Positions 52,809 to 62,404 of a DNA stretch of 64,000 nt are shown here, piece after piece; the stretch's first letter is position 1; each line of letters begins with the position of its first letter. This DNA comes from Mycobacterium sp. 141. GTDB taxonomy: Bacteria > Actinomycetota > Actinomycetes > Mycobacteriales > Mycobacteriaceae. The stretch lies in the NCBI RefSeq assembly GCF_000382405.1, contig NZ_KB908260.1:62001-126000 (forward strand), read 5' to 3'. The position numbers and the translations under genes are program-made. The notes under the pieces are model-generated. The model did not search any database. It was not told the DNA's origin and saw only the letters and a list, made by a program, of their open reading frames with translations.

Positions 52809-53708
52809 TCAACGCTGCCCTTTCGCCTGTTTACGTCGGGAATTACCGACCACCAGGCCCGCACGTACCGCCAGCGCGCCCCGGATTGTCCACCGTAACG
52901 GCGCCTGCCAGGGCTCCGGGTACCGATCGGCCAAGAAAGTGTAGGTACTGCGGTGGTGAGCAGCCAAATTGCGGGCAGGGTCCCGGCCGGTGGAGTGGCC
53001 CTTGTGGTGCAGTACCTCGGCCGCCGGCACGTAAACGTTCTGCCAGCCCGCCCGGCCGAGCCGATCACCCAGATCGACGTCTTCCATGTACATGAAGTAG
53101 CGCTCGTCGAAGCCGTCGATCTGATCGAAGGCCGCCCGGCGCAACAGAAGGCACGAACCTGACAACCACCCGACCGGGCGTTCGCTCGGCGGCTCGCGGT
53201 CCTGCCGGTAGGTCGCGGTCCACGGGTTGGATCTCCAGAACGGGCTGACGACGGCGTGCATGCCACCGCGGACCAGGCTGGGCTGGTGGCGTGCCGACGG
53301 GTAGACAGAGCCGTCGGGATCGCGGATCAGCGGGCCCAGTGCGCCGGCCTGCGGCCAGCGCTGCGCGGCCTCCAGCAGCATGTCGATCGCCTTGGGCCCC
53401 CACTGCACGTCGGGGTTGGCCACCACGAAGAACTCGGGATCGGTGTCGCCGTCGTTGCAGTAGGCGGCCACTCCGCGGTTGACCGCGCTGCCATAGCCGA
53501 GGTTGGCGCCGATGCGCAGCAACCGCACGTTCGGATACCGCTGCTCGGCTTCTTCGGGACTGCCGTCGACGGACCCGTTGTCGGCCATGACAACCGTCAG
53601 GGGACGCTCGGTGGCCAGTGAGAGTGACGCCAGAAACCGCTCCAGGTGTGGGCCCGGTGAGTACGTCACGGTAACCACGACAAGTGGGCGGAGGGCTTCC
53701 TGTGTCAC
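52809..53708 (-). CDS. wbbL1: decaprenyl-diphospho-GlcNAc L-rhamnosyltransferase
   Basis: A 299-residue GT2-family enzyme that adds rhamnose to GlcNAc-PP-decaprenol, making the linker between peptidoglycan and arabinogalactan. It has the nucleotide-binding VMADNGSVDGS, a DXD-like NPD region (VANPDVQWG), and the acceptor-side MYMEDVDLGDRL. Start is GTG at 53708, overlapping the rmlD stop by 4 bp. Corresponds to Rv3265c. Confidence 0.94.
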   Translation of the reverse strand: MTQEALRPLVVVTVTYSPGPHLERFLASLSLATERPLTVVMADNGSVDGSPEEAEQRYPNVRLLRIGANLGYGSAVNRGVAAYCNDGDTDPEFFVVANPDVQWGPKAIDMLLEAAQRWPQAGALGPLIRDPDGSVYPSARHQPSLVRGGMHAVVSPFWRSNPWTATYRQDREPPSERPVGWLSGSCLLLRRAAFDQIDGFDERYFMYMEDVDLGDRLGRAGWQNVYVPAAEVLHHKGHSTGRDPARNLAAHHRSTYTFLADRYPEPWQAPLRWTIRGALAVRAGLVVGNSRRKQAKGQR

Positions 53709-54601
53709 GGCGTAGAGGGTAGCGGTCCGGCGACAGCGTTTCCGTCAGAGTCAGCAACCGCTGCGATCAGAGCATCGCGCCAATCCCGCAGCCCGGTCAG
53801 CCCGGCCGCCACCGAACGCTGCTGTGACAGCGCGGTGTAGCCGGGCCGCGGGGCCGGACGCGGGTGCCGGTCACTGCCCACCGGACGCACCCGCTGCGGG
53901 TCGGCCCCCAGCGCGGCGAACGTGGCTCGGGCCAGTTCGAAGCGGCTGACAGTCCCGGAGTTGGCAGCATGCAGCACAGGCGCGTCGATTCCGCCATCGG
54001 CGACCTGCAGCAACGCAGCGGCCAGATCGCCCACATATGTCGGTGAGCCGATCTGATCGACCACCACCTCCACCGGCTTGTCGCCGGCGGCCAGCCTGCG
54101 CATGACGGCGACGAAGTCGGTGCCGTCGCTCCCGCGGTACACCCAGGCGGTGCGGACCACGTGCGCGTCTGGTTTGACGGCCAGCACGGCCTGTTCACCT
54201 GCCAGCTTGGTGCGGCCGTAAGCGTTGACCGGTGCAGGCTCGTCGTCGATCTCGAAGGGACGCCGGTCACCGTCGGCCGCACCGCTGAACACGTAGTCGG
54301 TCGAGACGTGGACCAGGCCGGCACCGGTCTGGGCGCAGACCTGGGCGACGTTGCCTGCACCGACGGCGTTGACTGCATACGCGCGAGCCTCATCGGTTTC
54401 GGCGGCGTCGACCTGGGTGTAGGCCGCGCAGTTGATCACCACGTCGGCGGGCGCGACGTGCCGACGCACCGATTCGAGATCGGTGATGTCACATTCCGAG
54501 GACGTGAGCGCCACCACCTCACGACCTGCGCGACGGGCCTGATCAGTCAAAACACGGCCAAGCATGCCACCAGCCCCGGTGACGACGATCCGCTGCGACA
54601 T
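53705..54601 (-). CDS. rmlD: dTDP-4-dehydrorhamnose reductase
   Basis: A 298-residue SDR-extended enzyme for the last step of dTDP-L-rhamnose synthesis. It shows the NAD(P) motif GAGGMLG, the active-site Y-x-x-x-K in AYGRTKLAGE, and STDYVF. It leads the operon with wbbL1 and the GMP gene, so sugar donor and transferase are made together. It is divergent from lcp1 with 66 bp between. ATG start at 54601. Confidence 0.95.
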   Translation of the reverse strand: MSQRIVVTGAGGMLGRVLTDQARRAGREVVALTSSECDITDLESVRRHVAPADVVINCAAYTQVDAAETDEARAYAVNAVGAGNVAQVCAQTGAGLVHVSTDYVFSGAADGDRRPFEIDDEPAPVNAYGRTKLAGEQAVLAVKPDAHVVRTAWVYRGSDGTDFVAVMRRLAAGDKPVEVVVDQIGSPTYVGDLAAALLQVADGGIDAPVLHAANSGTVSRFELARATFAALGADPQRVRPVGSDRHPRPAPRPGYTALSQQRSVAAGLTGLRDWRDALIAAVADSDGNAVAGPLPSTP

Positions 54602-54667
54602 ACGCTGAGTCTGGCACGCCGGTCGGCGTTACCCGGCTCACGTGTACCCCGCAAGTAGCCTAAGCGG

Positions 54668-56155
54668 GTGCCTAACCGCCTCATCCGCACGCTCGCTGTC
54701 ACCACAGCGTCGGCCGTGGTCCTCGGGACAGGCGTGGCCTGGAGCCAGATCCGGTCCTTCGAGTCGGGCATCAACCACATCAGTTCCGCGGCGCTCGGCG
54801 GAGGCGGCGACGACGGCGCCATCGACATCCTGCTGGTGGGCTTGGACAGCCGCACCGATGCGCATGGCAACCCGCTCTCCGAGCAGGAGCTGGCGACATT
54901 GCGCGCCGGCGACGACGTGTCGACCAACACCGACACCATCATCCTGATACGCATCCCGAACAACGGGAAGTCCGCCACCGCGATCTCCATCCCGCGCGAC
55001 TCCTACGTCGAGGCGCCGGGCTGGGGAAAGATGAAGATCAACGGTGTCTTCGGCGACGTCAAGCTCGACAAGATGAAGCAGCTCGTCGAGGTCGAGGGTG
55101 AGGATCCCGCCGTCGCCGAACCAAAAGCCGTCGAGGCCGGCCGCGAGGAGCTCATCAAGACGGTCGCCAACCTCACCGGCGTCACCGTCGACCACTACGC
55201 CGAAATCGGGCTGCTGGGCTTCGCCTTGATCACCGACGCCCTCGGCGGGGTGAACGTGTGTCTGAAAGAAGCTGTCGACGAACCACTTTCAGGCGCCGAT
55301 TTTCCGGCAGGCTGGCAGAAGCTGAACGGCCCGCAGGCGCTGAGCTTCGTTCGGCAACGTCATGACCTGCCGCGTGGCGACCTGGACCGGGTCACCCGCC
55401 AGCAAGCGGTGATGGCCGCACTGGCCCACGACGTGATCTCGGGCAAGACGCTGTCCAGTCCGTCCACGCTGAGCAAGTTACGCGAAGCCGTGCAGCGCTC
55501 GGTGGCGATCTCCAGCGGTTGGGACGTGATGGATTTCATCGACCAGCTGCAGAAGCTGGCAGCGGGCAACGTCGCGTTCGCCACCATCCCCGTGCTGCGG
55601 GAGGACGGCTGGAGCGACGACGGTATGCAGAGCGTGGTGCGCGTCGATCCGGCTCAGGTGCGCGAGTGGGTGTCCGGGCTGCTGCAGGACCAGAGCGAAG
55701 GCAAGACCGAACAGGTCGCGTACTCCCCTGACAAGACAACCGTGCAGGTGGTCAACGCCAGCGACATCAACGGCTTGGCCGCGGCGGTGTCACACGTACT
55801 GACCACCAAGGGGTTCACCCCCGGCGAGACCGGCAACCATCAGGGCGGTGCGGTGACAGGCAGCCAGGTGCAGGCAGCCAAAACCGACGATCTTGGCGCC
55901 CAAGCGGTTTCGAAGGATCTCGGCGGCCTACCGGTCACCGAGGACGCCTCGGTTCCACCCGGCACCGTGCGGGTGGTGCTGACCGCGGACTACACGGGCC
56001 CGGGCTCGGGCCTGGACGGTCACGACGCCACCTCGGACACCGAGTCGGCCGATGCGGCGCCCAGTGCGGGCAACAGCACCGCAACAGATGATGCGCCGCC
56101 GCCACCGTCGCCCATCCTCACCGCCGGTTCGGACGACCCGGCGTGCGTCAATTGA
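54668..56155 (+). CDS. lcp1: LCP-family (LytR-CpsA-Psr) ligase Lcp1
   Basis: A 495-residue membrane-anchored protein. A short cytoplasmic tail and one helix (about 8-25) precede the extracellular LCP domain with DILLVGLDSR, TDTIILIRI, SIPRDSYV and the RQRHDLPRGDLDRVTRQQ helix carrying catalytic Arg residues. A LytR_C domain follows (VQVVNASDINGLA), then a Pro/Ser-rich tail. By synteny (Rv3267) it attaches arabinogalactan to peptidoglycan, the step after the neighbouring rhamnosyl-linker genes. GTG start at 54668. Confidence 0.94.
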   Translation: MPNRLIRTLAVTTASAVVLGTGVAWSQIRSFESGINHISSAALGGGGDDGAIDILLVGLDSRTDAHGNPLSEQELATLRAGDDVSTNTDTIILIRIPNNGKSATAISIPRDSYVEAPGWGKMKINGVFGDVKLDKMKQLVEVEGEDPAVAEPKAVEAGREELIKTVANLTGVTVDHYAEIGLLGFALITDALGGVNVCLKEAVDEPLSGADFPAGWQKLNGPQALSFVRQRHDLPRGDLDRVTRQQAVMAALAHDVISGKTLSSPSTLSKLREAVQRSVAISSGWDVMDFIDQLQKLAAGNVAFATIPVLREDGWSDDGMQSVVRVDPAQVREWVSGLLQDQSEGKTEQVAYSPDKTTVQVVNASDINGLAAAVSHVLTTKGFTPGETGNHQGGAVTGSQVQAAKTDDLGAQAVSKDLGGLPVTEDASVPPGTVRVVLTADYTGPGSGLDGHDATSDTESADAAPSAGNSTATDDAPPPPSPILTAGSDDPACVN

Positions 56156-56868
56156 CCACGCTCAGCGCGGCCGTCCTCGATCCACTGCTGGCCTCGGATC
56201 CCGCGGGCCCGCGGATCACCTACTACGACGACGCGACCGGCGAACGCATCGAATTGTCGGCGGTGACGCTCGCGAACTGGGCCGCCAAGACGGCCAACCT
56301 GTTACGCGACGAGCTGGGGGCCGGCTCCGGCACCCGGGTCGCGGTATTGCTGCCCGCGCACTGGCAGACCGTCGCGGTGCTGTTCGGCATCTGGTGGATC
56401 GGCAGTGAAGTGTCGTTGGGCGGTGGCTCCGACAATCCGTCCGACATCGCGTTGTGCACTCGCGACCGGCTCGACGAGGCCGACGACGCCGTGGCCGGCG
56501 GTGAGGTGGCAGTACTGTCCCTGGACCCGTTCGGCAGGCCCGCCGATGATCTTCCGCTCGGCGTGACCGACTACGCGACCGCGGTGCGGGTACACGGTGA
56601 TCAGATCGTGCCCGAACGCCACCCAGGTTCAGCCCTGGCCGGCCGATCTGTCGCCGAGGTCCTCGATGCTGCCCGAAACGCCGCGGCCGCACAGGGTTTC
56701 ACCGCCCGTGACCGGGTGCTGTCAACAGCTGCCTGGGACACTGCCGATGATCTCGTGGAGCACCTGCTGGCAGTGTTCGTCGCGGGCGCCTCACTGGTTC
56801 AAGTCACCAACCCCGATCCCGCGGCACTGGAGCGGCGACGATCGATGGAGAAGGTCACCCGCGGCTGA
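56152..56868 (+). CDS. TIGR03089-family protein (Rv3268-like)
   Basis: A 238-residue protein resembling the N-terminal part of AMP-binding acyl-CoA synthetases (ITYYDDATGERIELS, LANWAAKTANLL) but without the adenylation core motifs. It is therefore probably not an active ligase. The TTG start at 56152 overlaps the lcp1 stop (TTGA) and gives the family N-terminus MTTLSAAVLDPLL. Coupling to lcp1 suggests a cell-wall context. In M. tuberculosis Rv3269 and ctpC follow; here a palindromic repeat and fadE25 follow instead. Confidence 0.83.
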   Translation: MTTLSAAVLDPLLASDPAGPRITYYDDATGERIELSAVTLANWAAKTANLLRDELGAGSGTRVAVLLPAHWQTVAVLFGIWWIGSEVSLGGGSDNPSDIALCTRDRLDEADDAVAGGEVAVLSLDPFGRPADDLPLGVTDYATAVRVHGDQIVPERHPGSALAGRSVAEVLDAARNAAAAQGFTARDRVLSTAAWDTADDLVEHLLAVFVAGASLVQVTNPDPAALERRRSMEKVTRG

Positions 56869-56884
56869 AGCCTCACCCAGTCGC

Positions 56885-56943
56885 GCGAGCAGTCACTGCG
56901 GTACCCGACACGCCGCGTTTCGGGTACCTCCATGTCTGCTCGG
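56885..56943. repeat. 59-bp imperfect palindromic repeat, copy 2
   Basis: Arms at 56885-56911 and 56917-56943 share ends GCGAGCAG / CTGCTCG and the inner GTACCCGA / TCGGGTAC. The right arm matches the right arm of the 37827-37886 element at most positions. It lies between the convergent stops of the TIGR03089 gene and fadE25, where it may terminate both. Confidence 0.8.
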
Positions 56944-56966
56944 GCGGGGAAAGTCTCCCGTGGGAG

Positions 56967-58136
56967 TTACTTGAGCAGGGCGCGGCTCATGACGACACGC
57001 TGGATCTGGTTGGTGCCCTCGTAGATCTGGGTGATCTTGGCATCGCGCATCATTCGCTCGACCGGGAAATCCACGGTGTAGCCGGCCCCGCCGAACAACT
57101 GCACCGCGTCGGTGGTCACCTGCATCGCCACATCGGAGGCAAAGCATTTACTGGCCGCGGAAATGAATCCCAGATCCTTTTCCCCCCGCTCGGCCCGCGC
57201 CGCGGCGTGGTACACCATCAACCGCGCGGCCTCCAACTTCATCGCCATGTCGGCCAACATGAACTGCACCGCTTCGAACTCACTGATCGACTGTCCGAAC
57301 TGCTTGCGATCCTTGGTGTAGGCAATCGCCGCGTCCAACGCCCCCTGCGCGACCCCTACCGCCTGGGCCCCGATCGTCGGACGAGTGTGATCCAAGGTCG
57401 CCAAGGCTGTCTTGAACCCGGTGCCGGGCTCCCCGATGATCCGATCCCCGGGTATCCGGCAATCCTCGAAATACAACTCGGTGGTCGGCGACCCTTTGAT
57501 ACCCAGCTTGCGTTCCTTCGCGCCCACCGAAAAACCCTCGTCGTCCTTGTGCACCACGAACGCCGAAATCCCGTTGGCACCCTTGTCCGGATCGGTCACC
57601 GCCATCACCGTGTACCAGGTCGCCTTGCCACCGTTGGTGATCCAACACTTGGCGCCATTCAAAACCCAGTCATCGCCATCGGCCTTCGCGCGCGTGCGCA
57701 TCGACGCCGCATCGCTCCCGGCCTCGCGCTCCGAGAGGGCGTAACACGCCAGCGCCGAGCCGTCCGCCAACGTGGGCAACACCTGCTTCTTGAGCTCCTC
57801 GCTGCCCCGCAGGATCAACCCCATCGTGCCCAGCTTGTTGACCGCCGGGATCAGCGACGCCGAGCAATCCACCCGCGCCACCTCCTCGATGACGATGCAC
57901 GCCGCCACCGAGTCCGCCCCCTGCCCGCCGTAGGCCTCGGGCACATGCACCGCGTTGAACCCCGAAGCGTTCAACGCATCCAGAGCCTCCTGCGGAAACC
58001 GGGCATGCTCATCCACATCGGCGGCATACGGAGCGATCTCCTTTTCCGCCAGCGCCCGAATCGCCGCCCGAAGCTCTACATGCTCCTGCGGCAGTTGAAA
58101 GAGGTCAAACGATGGATTACCGCTCCAGCCCGCCAT
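56967..58136 (-). CDS. fadE25: acyl-CoA dehydrogenase FadE25
   Basis: A 389-residue acyl-CoA dehydrogenase. The FAD/substrate signature ALSEREAGSDAASM and the WITNGG segment are in the middle, and QLFGGAGYT and the catalytic Glu in IYEGTNQIQR near the C-terminus. The length and these motifs fit short/medium or branched-chain substrates. It corresponds to Rv3274c and precedes nothing obvious on its strand. purE lies 40 bp upstream on the same strand, so co-transcription with purK-purE is possible. Confidence 0.95.
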   Translation of the reverse strand: MAGWSGNPSFDLFQLPQEHVELRAAIRALAEKEIAPYAADVDEHARFPQEALDALNASGFNAVHVPEAYGGQGADSVAACIVIEEVARVDCSASLIPAVNKLGTMGLILRGSEELKKQVLPTLADGSALACYALSEREAGSDAASMRTRAKADGDDWVLNGAKCWITNGGKATWYTVMAVTDPDKGANGISAFVVHKDDEGFSVGAKERKLGIKGSPTTELYFEDCRIPGDRIIGEPGTGFKTALATLDHTRPTIGAQAVGVAQGALDAAIAYTKDRKQFGQSISEFEAVQFMLADMAMKLEAARLMVYHAAARAERGEKDLGFISAASKCFASDVAMQVTTDAVQLFGGAGYTVDFPVERMMRDAKITQIYEGTNQIQRVVMSRALLK

Positions 58137-58176
58137 GACAGCCTCCCTGCAGTGTGCAAGCTACTCGGCGGTAACT

Positions 58177-58704
58177 TTACTCGTCCGCGCCGCCGCCGAG
58201 TAATTGCTCCCGTAGTGCGGCGTCTTTGGCCAGCACCATGGCCTCCAGATCCGCCTGGAACGCCGCCATCCGGGCCCGCAGCGCAGCGTCGCCGGCACCC
58301 AGGATGCGTACCGCGAGCAGACCGGCGTTACGTGCGCCACCGATCGACACCGTGGCGACCGGCACACCGGCGGGCATCTGCACGATCGACAGCAACGAAT
58401 CGAGGCCGTCGAGCCGGGCCAGCGGCACCGGCACGCCGATCACCGGCAGCAGCGTCGCTGACGCCACCATCCCGGGCAGGTGCGCGGCCCCGCCGGCCCC
58501 GGCGATGATCACCTCGATGCCTCGGTCGGCTGCGTTCTGCGCATAGTCGAGCATCCGGCCCGGGGTGCGATGCGCCGAGACGACGCCAACCTCGAACGGC
58601 ACCTCGAATTCGGCCAATGCAGTGGCCGCATCGGACATCACCGACCAGTCACTGTCGCTGCCCATGATGAGTCCGACGCGGGGCTGATTCGGTTTACCCG
58701 GCAT
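58177..58704 (-). CDS. purE: N5-carboxyaminoimidazole ribonucleotide mutase
   Basis: A 175-residue class I PurE converting N5-CAIR to CAIR in purine synthesis. It has the substrate loop [15 protein letters not shown] and [13 protein letters not shown]. The ATG at 58704 lies inside the end of purK (11-bp overlap), so the two are translationally linked. A longer frame with an upstream Met was rejected as it deepens the overlap without family support. Confidence 0.95.
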   Translation of the reverse strand: MPGKPNQPRVGLIMGSDSDWSVMSDAATALAEFEVPFEVGVVSAHRTPGRMLDYAQNAADRGIEVIIAGAGGAAHLPGMVASATLLPVIGVPVPLARLDGLDSLLSIVQMPAGVPVATVSIGGARNAGLLAVRILGAGDAALRARMAAFQADLEAMVLAKDAALREQLLGGGADE

Positions 58705-59914
58705 GTGAGTCCCAGCCGTCGGTCCATTCCGCATGGGACAGCCAATGCGCCGCGCGGACCGCCCGCTCCCGCAGGTCGGTCACATCGGAACCGAGCATGT
58801 TGACGTGCCCGATCTTGCGGCCGGGCCGCTCCCCCTTGCCGTACATGTGCACCTTGGCCTCGGGCATGCGGGCAAACAGGTGATGCATGCGCTCGTCCAT
58901 CGACATGGCCGGTGTTTCGGGGGCGCCGAGCACGTTGGCCATCACCGTGACCGGTGCGATGGCCGAGGTGTCGCCCAGCGGATAGTCCAATACCGCCCGC
59001 AGATGCTGCTCGAACTGGCTGGTGACCGCGCCGTCCATGGTCCAGTGCCCGGAGTTGTGCGGTCGCATTGCCAGCTCGTTGACCAGCAGCTTGCCGTCGA
59101 CCGTCTCGAACAACTCGACTGCCAGCACGCCGACGACACCGAGTTCGCAGGCCAGTCGCAGGCCGAGTTCCTGGGCCGCAGCGCCCAGGTCGTCGGACAA
59201 GCCGGGCGCCGGGGCGTAGGCCTCCACACAGATGCCGTTGCGCTGGACGGTCTCCACCACGGGCCACGCCGCTCCCTGCCCAAATGGCGAGCGGGCCACC
59301 AGCGCAGCGAGTTCCCGGCGCATCGTCACACGTTCCTCGGCCAGCACGGGCACCCCGTCGGCCAGGTAGCTCGCCACAATCTCGCGGGCCTGGTCCAGGT
59401 CGTCGGCCATTGACACGCCCTTGCCGTCGTAGCCACCGCGGATGGTCTTGATCACCACAGGACCGTCGATCCGACGCACGAACGCCTCGATGTCCTCGAC
59501 GGAGGAGATGTCGGTGTACCGCGGGACCGGCGCGCCCAGCGCCTCGAGGCGGCGACGCATCAACAACTTGTCCTGCGCATGGATCAGCGCCTGCGGCGGG
59601 GGCGCGACCGTGATGCCCTCGGCGACCAGTTGTTCCAGATGCTCGCTGGGCACGTGCTCATGGTCGAAGGTCAACACCGAGGCGCCCTTGGCGGCTCTGC
59701 GCAGCGCATCGAGATCGGTATGCGATCCGATGACCACGTCGGGGGTCACCTGGGCGGCCGGGTCGTCGGGCCCGGCGGCTAGCACTCGCAGGGTCTGGCC
59801 CAGCGCAATGGCGGCCTGGTGGGTCATCCGGGCGAGCTGACCTCCCCCGATCATCACGACTTGAGCGGCTCTCCCGCTCGGGGGCGAAGGCTGACTGTTG
59901 GGTGTACTCGGCAC
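58694..59914 (-). CDS. purK: N5-carboxyaminoimidazole ribonucleotide synthase
   Basis: A 406-residue ATP-grasp enzyme making N5-CAIR from AIR, bicarbonate and ATP. It shows the N-terminal GGGQLARM, the ATP-grasp lysine segment [14 protein letters not shown], and the metal-binding [17 protein letters not shown] start at 59914 with a short Pro/Ser leader. It heads purK-purE. Divergent from the gtrA gene with 122 bp between. Confidence 0.95.
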   Translation of the reverse strand: MPSTPNSQPSPPSGRAAQVVMIGGGQLARMTHQAAIALGQTLRVLAAGPDDPAAQVTPDVVIGSHTDLDALRRAAKGASVLTFDHEHVPSEHLEQLVAEGITVAPPPQALIHAQDKLLMRRRLEALGAPVPRYTDISSVEDIEAFVRRIDGPVVIKTIRGGYDGKGVSMADDLDQAREIVASYLADGVPVLAEERVTMRRELAALVARSPFGQGAAWPVVETVQRNGICVEAYAPAPGLSDDLGAAAQELGLRLACELGVVGVLAVELFETVDGKLLVNELAMRPHNSGHWTMDGAVTSQFEQHLRAVLDYPLGDTSAIAPVTVMANVLGAPETPAMSMDERMHHLFARMPEAKVHMYGKGERPGRKIGHVNMLGSDVTDLRERAVRAAHWLSHAEWTDGWDSHAG

Positions 59915-60022
59915 GGGTCCATCGTGTCATGCGGCTTTCGTGTCTCGGTCATGACCACCGCATTGATCTGCGGTTAAGGTCCGACGGCGCGCAGCGATGC
60001 GGCATGTGACAGCTTGTTTACG

Positions 60023-60028
60023 TACACT
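60023..60028 (+). promoter_or_regulatory. -10-like TACACT just before gtrA
   Basis: TACACT ends 8 bp before the GTG at 60037, fitting a leaderless or nearly leaderless transcript. No ribosome-binding sequence is seen. The -35 is not clear. Confidence 0.4.
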
Positions 60029-60036
60029 GTGTAGTT

Positions 60037-60699
60037 GTGTCATTTGCCGATGCGACGATCGCACGCCTACCGCGATTCGTCCGTCCGTTCGCCGAGCGGC
60101 ATCATGAGTTGATCAAGTTCGCGATTGTCGGCGCGACGACGTTCATCATCGACTCGGCGATCTTCTACACCCTCAAGCTCACGATCCTGGAGCCCAAACC
60201 GGTGACCGCCAAGATCATCGCGGGCATCGTCGCGGTGATCGCGTCCTACATCCTCAACCGCGAGTGGAGCTTCCAGAACCGCGGCGGCCGGGAACGCCAC
60301 CACGAGGCGCTGTTGTTCTTCGCGTTCAGCGGTGTGGGGGTGCTGCTGTCGATGCTCCCGCTGTATTTCTCCAGTTACGTGCTGGGGCTGCGGGTGCCGG
60401 AAGTGTCGCTGACAGTCGAGAACATCGCGGACTTCGTCTCGGCCTACGTCTTGGGCAACCTCTTACAGATGGCGTTCCGATTCTGGGCCTTCAGGCGCTG
60501 GGTGTTCCCCGACGAGTTCACCGACAACCCGGAACTGGCGCTGGAATCCACCTTCACCGGTGGCGGCATTGCCGAGGCGTTCGAGGATCACGCCGAACAC
60601 CAGCGGCAGGGCGGCACGGTGACGCCGTTACGTCGGTCCGGCCGTCGCAACCGTCAGCTCGGGGACTCCTCGGACCCCAAGGTGTCGAAAACTTCGTGA
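60037..60699 (+). CDS. GtrA-family membrane protein (Rv3277-like)
   Basis: A 220-residue protein with four predicted membrane helices (starting at FAIVGATTFIIDSAIFYTL) and the conserved N-REW-SF in LNREWSFQ. GtrA proteins are thought to help flip polyprenyl-phosphate sugars. The last 70 residues are a hydrophilic tail. GTG start at 60037. Its 3' end overlaps the convergent PH-domain gene by 46 bp. Confidence 0.88.
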   Translation: MSFADATIARLPRFVRPFAERHHELIKFAIVGATTFIIDSAIFYTLKLTILEPKPVTAKIIAGIVAVIASYILNREWSFQNRGGRERHHEALLFFAFSGVGVLLSMLPLYFSSYVLGLRVPEVSLTVENIADFVSAYVLGNLLQMAFRFWAFRRWVFPDEFTDNPELALESTFTGGGIAEAFEDHAEHQRQGGTVTPLRRSGRRNRQLGDSSDPKVSKTS

Positions 60700-61172
60700 T
60701 ACAGCAGTGAGTGCACGCGTTCCACACGTGGAATGTCGTGAAACTCCAGCGGATCCTGCGACGCCGATTCGATGATCAGCGTTCCGGTGCGCAGCAGCCG
60801 ATCACTCAGACCGTGCCGGAACTCGACACTGTTGATCCGTGCCAGTGGGATGTCGATGCCAGAGCGAGTCAGCACGCCGTGGCGGTACATCACGCGCCGG
60901 TCGGTGATGACGAAATGCGTCGTCCACCAGTTCAGGAACGGCCACAGCGTCAGCCAGCCGACGACGATCAGCCAGATCGCGCCGATCACGATGAACAGCA
61001 CGTTCTTGGCGGTCGATTGCCAGTCGGTGGTGTTGACCACCGCGGCGACGAACGCCGCGACAGCGCTGGCGACCAACAACACCACCACCGAACCGGTCAG
61101 CCGCTTCCAGTGCGGGTGCCGGTGCAGGACCACCTGCTCGTCGTTGGCCAGCACGTTCTGCGGGTAACCCAC
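60654..61172 (-). CDS. membrane PH-domain protein (Rv3278c-like)
   Basis: A 172-residue protein. Two membrane helices (about 28-46 and 60-80) precede a bacterial PH (bPH_2) domain with FVITDRRVMYRHGVLTR and a conserved INSVEFRHG. It corresponds to Rv3278c. GTG start at 61172, 10 bp after the birA stop, so it is likely co-transcribed with birA. Function unknown. The 46-bp convergent overlap with gtrA means both reading frames constrain the same DNA. Confidence 0.86.
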   Translation of the reverse strand: MGYPQNVLANDEQVVLHRHPHWKRLTGSVVVLLVASAVAAFVAAVVNTTDWQSTAKNVLFIVIGAIWLIVVGWLTLWPFLNWWTTHFVITDRRVMYRHGVLTRSGIDIPLARINSVEFRHGLSDRLLRTGTLIIESASQDPLEFHDIPRVERVHSLLYHEVFDTLGSEESPS

Positions 61173-61182
61173 GGCACCAACC

Positions 61183-61995
61183 CTACGGTTCGTCGGGACG
61201 CAGATGGACGATGTCGCCAGCGGACACAGTCACCTGTCCGGCTCCGGTACCAGGGTCGGTTCGGATGACCAGACGACCCAGCTCGTCGATTGCCTCGGCA
61301 ACGCCGACCACGGTGTGATCGCCCGGCATGATCGCACGCACCCGCGTGCCGATCGTCACGCTGCGGCTCAGATAATCGGCGGCGAGCGTGGAATCGCCGC
61401 GGCGCCACGCATCGACGCGGGAGGCCAGGTGCCGAAGCAGCACTTCGGCCAATGGAGTGCGATCCACCGTGGCGGCCCCGAGTTGCGTCAATGAGGTAGC
61501 CCGTGGATCAGGAGCCTCGTCGGTGGTCATGGTCACGTTCAAACCGAGGCCGACGACGATGACCTGCGCCGGAGACGCCACCTCGGACAGAATGCCGGCC
61601 AGCTTGCCGCCGCCGGGCCCGACCAGCACATCGTTGGGCCATTTGAGGCCGACGCGCACGCCGGTGACGTCGGCGACCGCATCGACGACGGCGACGCCGG
61701 TCGCCAGCGGTAGCCAGCCCCACGATTCGACCGGCACACCGTTGGCGTCGACGCCAACGGATACCGACAGCTGTGAGCGCGGCGGCGCCGACCACTGCCT
61801 GCCCTGCCTGCCGCGGCCTTCGCTCTGATATTCGGCGAACAACACAGCGCCGGCGATATCCTCACCTGCAGCGGCACTGGCCAGCAGATCGGCGTTGGTT
61901 GATCCCGTTTCCTCGACGACGTCGATGCGCCGCCACGGCAGGCTGGCCAGCCCGTCGCGCAGCACCGTCACGTCCAGCGGTGGCCTGGTGTTCAT
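61183..61995 (-). CDS. birA: biotin protein ligase
   Basis: A 270-residue group I biotin ligase without a DNA-binding N-terminal domain. It has the biotin loop EGRGRQGR, LKWPNDVLV and the C-terminal SH3-like domain. It biotinylates acyl-CoA carboxylase alpha subunits. In M. tuberculosis it is divergent from accD5; here the upstream gene is an RmlC-like epimerase after a 409-bp gap. ATG start at 61995. Confidence 0.95.
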   Translation of the reverse strand: MNTRPPLDVTVLRDGLASLPWRRIDVVEETGSTNADLLASAAAGEDIAGAVLFAEYQSEGRGRQGRQWSAPPRSQLSVSVGVDANGVPVESWGWLPLATGVAVVDAVADVTGVRVGLKWPNDVLVGPGGGKLAGILSEVASPAQVIVVGLGLNVTMTTDEAPDPRATSLTQLGAATVDRTPLAEVLLRHLASRVDAWRRGDSTLAADYLSRSVTIGTRVRAIMPGDHTVVGVAEAIDELGRLVIRTDPGTGAGQVTVSAGDIVHLRPDEP

Positions 61996-62404
61996 CGCGG
62001 TCAGCTTACGGCCACACGGACATCAGCCGGCGGTAGCGCCCGCCTTCGCCGCCGTGTTCTCGGCGACTTCTTGCTGCCAGAGGTCATCGGCGTGCATGGT
62101 GTCGACCTCGTTTCTCGAACCGCGCCGTCATGTCCGGCTGGACATCGGCGTAAAGCTGGACCGCTGCCACGTGGAGCGCCGGCCGCAACCGAGGATTCCC
62201 GGCTGAGTCGGGGAAGCCGAGCCACGCAAACAAGGCCCTGAGCAAGACAACAAACCAGCCGTTCCAAGCCGACGATCAAATAGCGGCATAACGCTGTGCT
62301 GTTCGCTTGTCAGCTCGCTGCGGTCAGCGCGCTCGCCCAAGGCAAGAACACGGTGCGATGCGCTGTCCCCGCACCTCGGCAGACGATCATGGCACTATGA
62401 CCTC
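61996..62404. other. 409-bp intergenic gap between birA and the sugar locus
   Basis: No gene of known family is seen on either strand. The longest open frames (up to about 100 codons) have atypical composition and no good starts. No transposase, att site or tRNA remnant was recognised. One small minus-strand frame inside it is listed separately. The position equals the birA-accD5 gap in M. tuberculosis, so it may mark an insertion or rearrangement boundary. Confidence 0.6.
62023..62097 (-). CDS. possible 24-residue small protein
   Basis: ATG at 62097, stop TGA at 62025-62023, encoding MHADDLWQQEVAENTAAKAG plus four residues. GAGG lies seven bases upstream, at a good ribosome-binding distance. 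It is acidic/polar and matches no family I know. It ends 28 bp before the birA start on the same strand and could be a leader peptide of birA or the remnant of a lost gene. Confidence 0.3.
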   Translation of the reverse strand: MHADDLWQQEVAENTAAKAGATAG

